64,000 nucleotides of DNA from Kingdonia uniflora (lineage: Eukaryota; Streptophyta; Magnoliopsida; Ranunculales; Circaeasteraceae): positions 746,001-810,000 of the forward strand of contig JACGCM010002299.1 in assembly GCA_014058105.1 (NCBI GenBank), read 5' to 3'. Made by a program: the position numbers and the translations under genes. The notes below the pieces were generated by a model. It was not told where the DNA came from. It worked only from the letters and a program-made list of their open reading frames with translations, and did no database searches. This document shows positions 10,966-22,400 of this stretch, in pieces; the first letter of the stretch is position 1, and the number at the start of each line of letters is the position of its first letter.

Positions 10966-11443
10966 TGCACGCATAATGGTGGTTCAGCCAAACAGCAAGT
11001 CTCATAATGATCAAGTTAAACTTGTTTTAATAATAAAACTGGTAACCCTCGATTAAGTCATTCAGTGCTAGTGAGATGACAATCAGACGCAGGTCCCAGA
11101 GTACCACATATAAAATGCAAATAATGTTTTGTACAAGTGCAATAGTTCAAGGAACAAAAGATACTTTATAGCTTATACCAGAAACATAACAATCTCATGC
11201 TTCATTGCAGCCGAGCTTGGGAGTATGGTCATGATTCTACCAAGAGTACAAAATCAAATAGGTATATTCAAAATTTCAAAACAGGGTTATTAATATTGGA
11301 CATCGATTCAAAAGTATTATCTTTCTATAGCAACGAACGATACATAAAACAGTGAGTGTACCTCTTGATATCTGTATTTCTAGTGATTTTTAACGTAGGC
11401 CAACTCAACTGATTCCAACACATATCTAAAGTTATTCTTGTAA
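10966..11443. other. Spacer between proteasome pseudogene and MITE
   Basis: This is where the missing N-terminal exons of the beta1 gene should lie. Reading the minus strand, I find no GTTIIG- or RSGSAAD-like sequence. The duplicated segment therefore probably ended inside an intron. Confidence 0.45.
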
Positions 11444-11785
11444 GAGCATCTCCAATAGCATGGTATGTTGTTACACTTTTCACATGCTTATGCAAAAACC
11501 CCTTCCAACAGGGTCATGGTGTTCAGCATACTCACCTCTATACCCCTCCAAAGTATGCAAATTTGGAACTTGGAGAGTGGTATGTACATACTACTTTTGT
11601 GGGTCCCCTACAAATGTTTCTTCTCTTCCTTTCTTTTCTCTCTAAGGAACATTGTGGGGCCCAATTTTTAATAAAAACACGTAAAATAATATTTTAGAGA
11701 AAAATCTGTTGGAACTAAGTGGTATGCTATTCTGGATACTAGTATTCAAAACCGGAAGAGCATACCTTCTCTTTTGGAGATGCTC
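11444..11785. mobile_element. Tourist/PIF-Harbinger-like MITE, copy 2
   Basis: 342 bp with ends GAGCATCTCC and GGAGATGCTC, flanked by TAA at 11441-11443 and 11786-11788. The inside matches copy 1 (4293-4662) in the opposite orientation. For example, GCATACTTTGGAGG and GGTGAGTATG, read from one copy, recur reverse-complemented in the other. It lacks the GGCGCT palindromes found in copy 1. Non-coding. Confidence 0.85.
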
Positions 11786-11788
11786 TAA

Positions 11789-12717
11789 GCCAATATTCAG
11801 TGTCAAACAGTTTCCTAAAGATTAGTCTTGATCAAATTTAGGTTTACTTGAAACTCGGCTCTAAAATAGAACATTGATGATGCTAACTGCTAAACAATCA
11901 CGGTTTGTAAATATCAGGGTTCGTCGAGTAATTTTTTATTTTGCAAATGAGTATACTTCGGGTTTGTAATTTATCAAGCTATTTGTCTCGTAAGTCAAGG
12001 TAAATCCTAGTGGGTGGCCCTCGTTGGTGGTAAATTAAACTCACGACCTCTGCTTCACCAGTTCATAACAACTACTCCTACATCCCGTTACCAAGCTTAC
12101 ACTAGGTACACGCAGCCTAAATCAGGATTACTCTTGGCGGATGGCACACCTATTTGTGTATAAAAATGCCAGGCCCGGCGGCCCTCGGGTGTGCGACATG
12201 TCACATGCGTAACGGCACATGGCCCTAAAAGGAAAATGGCCCAAAAAAGAAATATTTTTTTGCTAATATATTATGTTTAGTACTACAAAAAAAAACCTCT
12301 AAAATAAAAATAAAAAAACCCATTTTTATTATTCGCACGGCCTTATAAAACCCAGGCTAAGCCCTGAAAACTGCATGACAAAACCACTAAAAAGAGTGAA
12401 AACTCAGTTTCTGGTGAGAACGCGTGGGCACTTCCGATAGTTTCAACTTTCAAGACAAGTCAATAGGAGTTTGGAACTCAAACACGAAAACCTCAAACTC
12501 CAGGTATAAGTTAATCGGGCTTTGCTTTGGCTGACTTGGAGCTCCCCATAGCATAGATAGCTTAAGCACTATTGGAGGTAGTATTGGTAACAGACATCTC
12601 CAGTAGTTGGTATTTATCTTTCTCCTCAACACATAAATAAAACTAGGGTTACCTACCTCTTATTTCTTCTCTTCACACACAGGTAGAGAGAGAGAGAGAT
12701 CAAATCATATCAAATCA
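11789..12717. other. Upstream region of the TOM7 gene
   Basis: No coding frame is supported. The last 100 bases look like a plant housekeeping promoter and leader. A telo-box-like AAACTAGGGTTACC at about 12650 is followed by a short GA microsatellite at about 12686-12698 just before the start codon. Further up is a GC-richer patch (12165-12240) with several GGCCC motifs. Confidence 0.4.
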
Positions 12718-12930
12718 ATGGCGTCTTCTAAGATATCTCTGAAGGGGAAGTCCAAATCAACAAAGGGATCGAAGGATCGATCCACAACAAAGGCTTTGAA
12801 GGAATGGAGCACTTGGGGTTTGAAGAAGGCGAAGGTCATCACTCACTATGGTTTCATTCCTCTCGTCATCATCATTGGGATGAACTCTGAGCCAAAACCA
12901 CAGCTCTATCAGCTCCTCAGCCCCGTTTGA
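12718..12930 (+). CDS. TOM7-1: TOM7-1-like mitochondrial import receptor subunit
   Basis: An intronless frame of 70 codons. TOM7 is a small tail-anchored subunit of the TOM complex in the outer mitochondrial membrane that modulates assembly of the TOM40 channel. The first 30 residues are basic and Ser/Lys-rich, as in plant TOM7. The core [19 protein letters not shown] leads into one membrane helix (about residues 40-58, [11 protein letters not shown]), and the end [12 protein letters not shown] is the plant signature. Length matches the family (about 70-75 residues). The ATG is the first in the transcript region and sits in a good context (CAATGG). The gene is convergent with the mTERF gene, whose stop codon is about 550 bp downstream. 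It looks intact. Confidence 0.93.
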   Translation: MASSKISLKGKSKSTKGSKDRSTTKALKEWSTWGLKKAKVITHYGFIPLVIIIGMNSEPKPQLYQLLSPV

Positions 12931-13484
12931 GTCCAGATCGAAATCACATGAGTTAGGGTTTCTTTTGTTATCTTCATGTTGTGAGTTCAGTAACAAGTTT
13001 AATACATATTTTGTTTTAATTTTGTGGTGTTTGAGTTAATTGCAGTTGATGTGTGTTTAATTGAAATTGGGTCAGAAAACACAAATACTTTGCGCAATCC
13101 CCAAATTGAATTGAGTTTGAGGTCAGGCCTCTGTTGGTTCAGTAGTTGGATTGGATCTTTAGTTAAATTTTGCTTCAGAGCATGAAATAGTTTCCCTTTC
13201 AATAGTATTCTGACACCATTGTTTAACAATGAACTATCTTGGCCAAGCATTCCAAGGTAATATACATCACAAGATGAAACAAAAAGGAAATGGTAAATAT
13301 TATCAGTTTTCTTCTTGCAGATAATGGAAATGGCCAAAAAGGAAGTGTACTCATTTGCAAAAAAAATTATACAATGTTGATCTAGTGCAGTAAAGGCTTC
13401 AACTGTGAGACAGACATGAAACAAATGAGAACCATTTCCCTTGAGTAAGATTGCTTCTACTATTTACAATTATGGCACATTGTA

Positions 13485-16400
13485 TCAAAGCCTCGCGGAA
13501 GGGGGAGGGACGAGCATCCTTCCAATGCCCATGTAATCCGTGGCGAAGTCCTCATCGTTTTTACCCAACATTTCCTCTAGACTGCACTCTGTATTTCTGC
13601 CCTTGAGCACCCAGTACCTAGGTTTTATCTTCTTCTCTAAAGAGTAGCTGAAGTACCTCGGATACTTCACAACATCACTTACAGGCTTTTCCATTGTTCT
13701 TACGAGAAATTCGAGCTTTGGTTTAAGGACTTCATCGATACTGTAGCCTAGCAATGGAGAGAACTTTCGGACCATGAAGGCCACATCTCTCTTTGACAGT
13801 CCATTCTCCATCAAATACTTCATTCTGCCACAACAGATCATTTAACATTAAAAGGTTGGTTCCTCCAAAAAAAAGAAGTCATATTTCAGTAAGTAAAAGT
13901 ATTAAGTTTTTTTGGTAAATGTAAACAAGGTATAAACTAATGGTAAAATACGTTGGGATATAGAACTGTATCTTAATTGTACATCTCTTTCAAAGAAACG
14001 CATCTATAGCTTAAATAAACTGGTCAATAAGATGATAGAACATCTAATCAAAGAAATATCATGGACGGTGAAGATGCAGATTAAAATTGCATCTAAGAGA
14101 GCAATATATTGCCTCTATTCATTTTGCAAGTTTAGTGTCTAAAACTTACAAATATACAGAGAGCTTAAAAGGAGATCTTTAAATGCAACTTAGAGCTTAA
14201 TCATTATTTCAGGAAGAGTTCAACCTGGCCTCCAAAATCAAGCAAAAGTAGAAAAAAGAAAAAGGATCCCATAACCCAAAATGCAGAAAACACAGGATGT
14301 TTGACAAACGTATCTTCAGAAAGCATCTTTCTGCATCTCAGAGCTACTATTAATTCTAGGATTTTCTTTTGTGTTTACTTCTCAGCAATGGAGCATTGGA
14401 GTTTAAGAATTTCGGTGATTTTGGCTATGAAGCTTGAGAGTATGCAAGAAAACACATCATTCTTTGGTGGTGCAAAGCAGCAATATAACTCAGGTGTTCT
14501 TGAGTCCTTAAGGGCTAGGTAAAAAAAAACAATTATGATTGCAACCTCACTCAATGATCTCTGTTTAATGTTTATGGCCTGCTTACGTGTAGTCTTAGGC
14601 TGTGTTCTCGCAGAGATCTTCCATATATCACTAAACTTTACACTTCACAAAATAGTAACTACAATAGTACAGTGGAACTCAGCAAATATATATTTTACCT
14701 AGGAAGTAGGGTATTGTCAATATCAGACACGAGAAACTCCGGATATTTTCTGATTATACGAGGAAGGTGGTCTTCCGACATGCCAAAATCATAAATGAAA
14801 TTGATTTTCTTCTTGAGAGTTAGCTCAATGTCGGCTGCAAAAATTTCAGGACAGCGACCAAGTATCCTTCCTACATTTTGTTCGTCAAAGCCAAGCTGTT
14901 CCATAAATGAAACTACCTGCAGCACAAGAACAATGTTACACCAAAAAACACATAGAAACCAGCATCCTTCCTACACTTTGCTCATGAACCAAGAACTTTA
15001 AGAGCTAGGGGGCAGGTTTTACTTAATAAAGAAACCAAGGGTCCTTCTGGATTTCAAGACGTAACTTTATTTTCAGTTGACAACAAAAAGCTGATGCATA
15101 GATCCAAAGCAGAAAAGAATGGATATCTCTAGACTATACAAGTAACACTTAATAAAAAATAAACAAAATGTGTAAGAACATTAATTTAAAAGCCCGCGAA
15201 AAGAAAATATGCACTTTGCATATAAATTCGTTTGCTGATTATTTTTTTAGGGACCTAGGAATTATTTCTTGCTGACTTGAAACTAGATTTGTCTTTGATA
15301 TTATTAGGTAAATTATTATTAGTCCTGCATAATTAGTTTATTCTATGTTAATTACGTTTGTTGGAATTAGATATTTGGTAAAGCAAATAGTACACATAGT
15401 AAACAAGTCAACAAACAACGAGGTATGCAATAATGAGTATTCATGCATACCCAATTCACAATAGTCTTGCTTAATTGGGTGTGAGTTGAAACTAGAGAAA
15501 TTTAGCTAAAACCCCCCAGATTATGGCATTGACTTGCCATTGACCCCCACATTCCTTGAAATCTGACTATATACCACATTTTAGCCTAAAAATCAAGTTA
15601 AATCCTGTTGACCGAGAAAGACTCCGATTGACCAGATCTGATAAATTTTAAAGTCAACAATACCCTTTTGCTCCGAGATATGTAATAAGAGAAAAACATA
15701 GAGATACTTACCAGAGATCAACGATTGTGATCCTCTCTCAATATGACCGTTGGAGCTCGCTTTATTCTTCCCACACTCAGACAACCGGAGTTGGTATTTT
15801 TGTTTATAAGAATTAAGCTGGTATTTTCACCAAGTCAACCGGAGTCCTTCTCGATCAAATGAGTTTGACTTGGTTTTCAGGCAAAAATGGGGTCTATCGT
15901 CGGATTTCAATGAATGCGGGGATCAATGGCAAGTCGATGCCATAATGTGGGGGGTTTTTAGCTAAAAAACTCTTAAAACTATTAGACCCCATTTATTAAA
16001 TGTCGGTGAGAATAATCTAAGAAGATTTAGTCTCATTCTATTAAAAAAAAAATTGGGTCTGAGTCTGGTCAAAGTTCCAATTGGAAGTAGAAAAAGGATT
16101 CTTGAGAAGACCCAATCATGAATTTTGTTTTGGCCTGTAGCAGTTCATAATCATAAACTATAACCAGAGGGTTAAATAATACACATGAAAATCAAAGGAT
16201 ATCCCTTCAAGTTCTTTTAAAAAAAAAAGGATTCTTCGAGTTGCAATAATTCTTGAGAACATTGACAATTATGTACCAGAAATTAAAATCTAAGAGAAAT
16301 ATGAAACACACTGTACAAACTATGAATGTTCTCTGTAAGAAATTAGAGTGTGTAATTGTAGAATGTGCACAGAAAAGGAGAGAAATAAGGAAGAATAGAA

Positions 16401-19400
16401 TTGTGTGATTACTCCCAGCTCCATAATTAATAAAACAGAAGTGAGTCATGCTTGCCAAAAAGGATATACAGGTATTGTTAGGTTCCAGCTCTGATCAGGT
16501 TGGGTCTATTTTAAGTACACCTGAACCTTCCACGTGTCAAATGACCACGGATTTGGTGGTAACCTTTTCATGATTAGTTTTTACCAAACCCGCACCATAA
16601 TGATAAGAAAGTCAGACCCTATGTAATTGAGTCAGTGTTGGTAAAGGGCGTAGCATTGGTTAAAAGCCCCATTACAGTCCTTGTAAATTAGAATACTCGG
16701 AAGGGGTGGAGCTACGTGTTTCAATGGTGCCAACAGAAATTTCCAAGCGGCGTAAAAGTTGAAGCAGTGGCAAGCACAGCTATCTCTCCTATAAATCCGA
16801 AATGACCTATATGTAGTATGGGCACAAATGGCTCGGTGTTGGGCATTTGACAGGTTAAGTTCATTGATTCACATAAAAAGACGTTCAACAGGAGGAAAAG
16901 AGAAATTCAAACCTGGAGAAATTCATGAGGTTTCCGCAGTAGAAGCTGAGGACTTGAAGCAATAACCTGGCTGAGTTTCTTGTTCTTAACACCAAGTCGT
17001 ATAAATTGTTCCATCATTATCTTCAACTTGCTGGTTGAACATCCCAATATATAGGGCCAGCTTTTGATTGCACGGTCCACACTCACTTTTGGAACCTGGC
17101 ACAAAATATATGTCTATTATTTATATATATATATATTATATATGTAAAATGTTGATACAGTAATAATATTTTTTCTTTTCTAAATTCTGTTATACTACTA
17201 TCTTTTACATTTTACTCCTCTTTAGATCTAAAATAACCAACTGTTAACAGGTCCATCTTTCACTTTGCGTTGCATTGCGTTACGAAATTGCTTGGGTGTA
17301 GGCATGTAGCCTAATGCTTTTGACTACACAGAGTAGTTATTAACAACTTATCCAAAGGTGGAATAAGAGAAGCTTTGGAGAGGTTTTGCAGAATTTGGAA
17401 TTGTGCAGGTGATACAGGAGAAAGGCGACTGTGAGATATGATGCTTAGATCACATGCCTAAAGTAACTCCCCACCTCCTGTAATGAATGGCATAGAACCA
17501 AGTAGCTAAAATGGTTAGCTAAAATAAGCAGGGTTTTGAAAAAAATAAAAAATCGTCCACTTATCAAGAAAGACACCGTTTAATGAAGATACTGTTTTCA
17601 GCTGTAGAATGTGACTCAACTTGGATCCATGTTAAAAAATGCCCGTCCAGATACATGAAGTGGAAATAGTTAGTTAGACAAAAAGTACATCACATGGAGC
17701 AAATTTTTAGACTCTGTAGCATAATTTGGCTTAGGAGACAAGTCAGTTATGGGCAACTTAGCAGGTAATGTCAAGTTTGACTATGAACCGGACCTGAGAT
17801 AAAATCACCCAATCCCCATCACGACCTAGGGTCAGGACGACTTGCCCAATCGCAATTGGGTTGGCCAGGTTGTCCATTCTCGAAACAAGATCACTAAGTC
17901 AATGGGCTAGGGAATATACTCAGTAATGGCAAAGTAGAACTTTGATGGCTAAAATTTGGAGTCAAGGCTAGAAACGAAAACGGAAAACTATATACCTGAC
18001 TAGTGGAATCAAAACTTGGATATCTAACCTCACTTATTTCATACCATCACTATACCAAAAAAGAAAAGAATGAAGTTCATAATACAAGCACAAGAAAGAA
18101 GCTAACTTTAATAACTTAAGTTAAATAATATTCTTAACTAATAATTTTCAAGACATTATAGTAGGAGTCTAGTTGATAATTTTAAGTATTTATTATCTGA
18201 AGTTGAAGTTTCTGGCATGACACCCTAGTCGATCTATTGTGTAACATGGCCTACTATAGTACAAGGATCAAATAACAAAACTGACGGAGGAATCAGCTGC
18301 CAACTACCAATATACCCTCGACATTACAGCCTACCATTATATGCTGGCGATAAATCGTGATAATATATCTAATGTTCTTTATGTAACTTGGACTTCATAC
18401 CAATGACGTAAATAAAATAGAAATCAACTTATATCAGGATGTACCATCACAATATATTGTTTTCAAAATTATCCAATCAGAATATCAGGTGATATATCGC
18501 ATCAGTATGTATCAGATCAATATATTAATTTGTGAGATCAACATTTTATCCCTGCTAATGAGACATACATGAGTCTTACATATTAGATGCATTTCTTCTG
18601 ACACACCTAAGCGGTTACGCTAGAGAATGTGCATGACTATAGGTGAAGCATTATCTTTAATCAGAGTGTACCTTTTCAAATTCAAAGAAAGAAAGGACAA
18701 TCTCGTAGTTCTCTTGTATTTTTTTTGAAAGAATCCATGGATATTTTAGTAGCATGCTACCGATATTTTTCTCCTCTGCGCCAACCTAAAATACGAAACA
18801 TAAAAATATGTTCAGATCATTAATATGTGATTTCAGACTGATGTAATTTTTCACATAACACCGTAGAATACATTCTTACATAGAGTATATGAATCATGGA
18901 CTAAGCTAAATATAAATTATTATGTTCCTAATCAGGAGTATCAACTTTTGTTTTTTGTTGTCTTTCTTTTTGGCTTACCATCACTTTTGCTTTGTTTTGA
19001 AGAATAACTTTATTTCTAATAGGCGCATACCATCACAGATTTAAATAAACCTGTTTCAACTTTCAAATATACTGAATGATAAGGAACAGTGAGTACATTA
19101 AAGAAGTTTGATTACACCCCCAGAAAAAATGCATGAAACATACTGTATATACCTTTCCAAAAGCTTGTAATCTTGGTTTTATGTCCCTTTGAATATCATA
19201 GAAAAGAATGGGAGGATATAGCAGCATTATAGCTCTAACTCGTTCTTTTGGGACTCCAAGGCCTTCAAGATATTCCACCAAAGGTACCAAATGGCTTTCT
19301 TCTGATAACAAAAGAAGACGTGGAAATGATTCGATGAGGTAAGGAAAAGAGGCATCTTTAGATCCCAAGATGTTAAGACCTCCGCGCTTCGCCTCCATCT

Positions 19401-22400
19401 ACAACACAAAAGAATACATAAAAGTTTCATCTTTGTAGGGCATAGTTGAAGTTTTGAATATATACATTTCTTGCAAAGATATTCCCCATGATAAGGAGAA
19501 CATCCTCGCCAGACACTGTAAATTTTGATAGAGTTTTCTTAGAATACTATAACTTTTGACATGTTGCGACTTACGGGCTCTATGTCGGACTGAAAATGAA
19601 TCAAAGGATCGTAAGAAGACTATAAGAAACATATATATATCATATACCTTTTCAAAAAAAGATAAGGTCTGTTGAACATCCTCATCGTTAAAAATTGACA
19701 ATTGTGTCATCATGCGGCGGGCATTCTTCCCAAGGAACCCTTCGTCATCACTGTCAGAAAATAACATTTCCTTCACATATTTTACCTAGAAGCCAAATAC
19801 AGAATAAGAACATGCTGTAACCAACAAGAAGAAAAAACATAACATCTTACACAAAAGAACAGCAGCGTTAGCTTGTTAACCATATGAAATTGATCACTTT
19901 GCTTGAAGCTTAAGCACTGAATCATGTTTGAGCTAAAGAATAAAAGTGTCGTTCTAGGTACAGATTCCCATAGTTCAACTGTATATTAAGAGCAACTCTA
20001 ACCCGCTCCTTAATTTTTAATGCTATGTACCATGGACACAACATATGTTTTAATGAGAAACTGTGTCGACACGTATCCGACACCGACATTTGGACATGGC
20101 GAACGCACGTATCCAACACTATTTACAAGGTACTTTTCTTCTTCTCTTTTCGCCGTGTCGGACACCCCACACCTGTACCAGACACCGACAATGCTCGTGA
20201 CAATGTTAAATAGGTTTAAAGGCACAACCGTAATCCAATTGGCTTGTATACCTCCAACAACAAAAGAAGACAATAGATAATAGAAAAAGCAGATGGTATT
20301 CCATTGTGTTTTTTTTTGGGTGAAGTTCCTACCACTGCCGAACTCTATACCTAGAGGGGGGTGAATAGCTGTTTACAAAACAGGAATCTATATTACATGA
20401 TAATACGGAAAATCATATAATTTTCAATTCAGAACCTGAACATGCATGTAAAGATATACTCAAGCGTACATATCATATAAATGATTTTTATGAGGATACC
20501 CTAAATGGGCTTACACAGCGAGCACAAGCAATGACAACTTAAAGTTTCAAATTGTTACAGTAAACAATTAATCGGAGCAAGATATGGTCACTAGACACTA
20601 CTCAACATAGAAGCACTACTTATCGATCTTTCATGTCTTCATCCAGGTCAAGATACCTTCCTTGAAATCCTTAAGTGAATTTTTTTACAGGAAAACTGCA
20701 TTCCATCGTAACTACTTGGAGATCCACTAAGAAAGTAAGAGAAGTGGTTTAGAACCTCCAGTATAATCTCTGCTGAAGTCTTTGAGAAAGATTAGATGAA
20801 GAGGTATTGATAATCACTCTTGTTTTCAAAAAAGAATCGCAAGAAGGAAACATTTATCTGGATCAAGGAGTGTTTCTGGAGAAGAAATATATCTTATAGG
20901 TTTTTCAATGTAGATCTCTCAAAGATTTTCTATAAGAGATTTAAGTCTTGTCGGAAAAAAAAGCACTGTTTATAGTATGACGGAAGTGGAATTATTTTTC
21001 TTCTAAATATCAAGTCCTAAAACAGATAAACGTTCGCTGAATCCAGACCCTGAAAATATCAAACATATGTTTTAGACCATGGATGCCTGGAACCTATCTT
21101 CAATCCAAATTTTCTCTCTTTAGGGTATCTACATCCAATGTTTTCCTTTACTTTATTTCTAGATACTCTATCTCCACTTTTTGTCTCCCTAGATTTACTT
21201 TCTTCAATCACCTAATGAAAAAAAATCACTAGACTCTTTGACTTATTTTAACGTAAACTCTCAATGCGGAAACAAAATTGAGAAGTCTATTACGCTAATT
21301 TAGACCTAATTCTTAACTTCAATTTCGACAACAAAATAAAATAGAGAACCTAACACAAGGGGGTGGAAACCCTAATTAGGAATATTCTAGAAATTGAAAA
21401 AATTATATTTTTAACCTTGTGTTGGTTAATTAGGAACTCCCTAAAACCTACTAACCATCTCTAGCAGAGAGGCTTGAATCAAAACAACATTAATGTAAAT
21501 AAACCATAGACGGTGAGAAACGACCATGAGAGAACGACTCACATCAAATCCCTCTGCCTTCGAAGATTTCAACCACGAAATCGGCAAGTTTTGAAACACC
21601 ACGAAACTTAAAACTCTCTGCCATGGCATATCCGTCTTCAAACTTTGAATTCTGCCTCGGAATTTTTCGTAACCTAAAGTCGTACCCAAGAGCGGGGGTA
21701 CGATGCCATCACAAATATCCCTATATTGAAGAACGTCCAAAAATAAAGTAAACAATGGTATCCGCTTCTCGAAATTAACTAAGAAGCCCTCTCAAAACGG
21801 ATCAACAAACTCTTTCTTAATGACATTATCTGGATATTCGTCAAATATTAGGGGTTTGTCCCAATAAACGAGAGGGGGAAATTCACAATCCTATGTGAAA
21901 GTATTATTTCTGAGAGCTTGGCTGGTCCCGTGATTTGCATGTGGGTGGTGGCTTGCGTGGCGCACGTGTCGGAGCAAACTGGGTCTGGAGCTTCTGGAGT
22001 AAGTCAAGCATGGGCTGTAGACGCTGAAACTGCTGAAGTGGGTTGTTGTTATGGGCCAAACTTGAATATTGGGCTTGGGCCATGTCCTGTACATATTCAG
22101 TGGATAGTAGATGGGGTTGACTTATGGTTGATGTAAACATAGATGTCCCACCCAAATTTGAATTTTTTGATAAAAGTTGGTAGGCCTGGAGTAGATTAAA
22201 AGAAAGCATGTTGTGAGGTGATTAACACGTGATGGATGGAGTTGGGTGGAGTTAAGATCTGGGTTGGGCTTAGATTTTGGGTATGGGCCATGCTTGGTTG
22301 ATCTAAATTTGGTATGTGTTGTTCACGTGACAAGGTTGTGTCTCTCTCCCGAGTCTCTGTTGCAGACTCAACAATCTTCTCTCCTCTACTCGCAAATCTC

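Noticed and set aside
12757..12996. 79-codon minus-strand frame over the TOM7 gene
   Set aside because: It is antisense to a clearly conserved TOM7 coding sequence and has no family features.
17120..17150. TATATATA run as a promoter
   Set aside because: It is an AT microsatellite within an mTERF2 intron, next to an acceptor site and not upstream of any gene.
20030..20220. GTCGACACGTATCCGACACC-type region with overlapping frames on both strands
   Set aside because: It is repetitive and palindrome-rich, probably a small transposon fragment in intron 1; neither boundaries nor coding could be supported.
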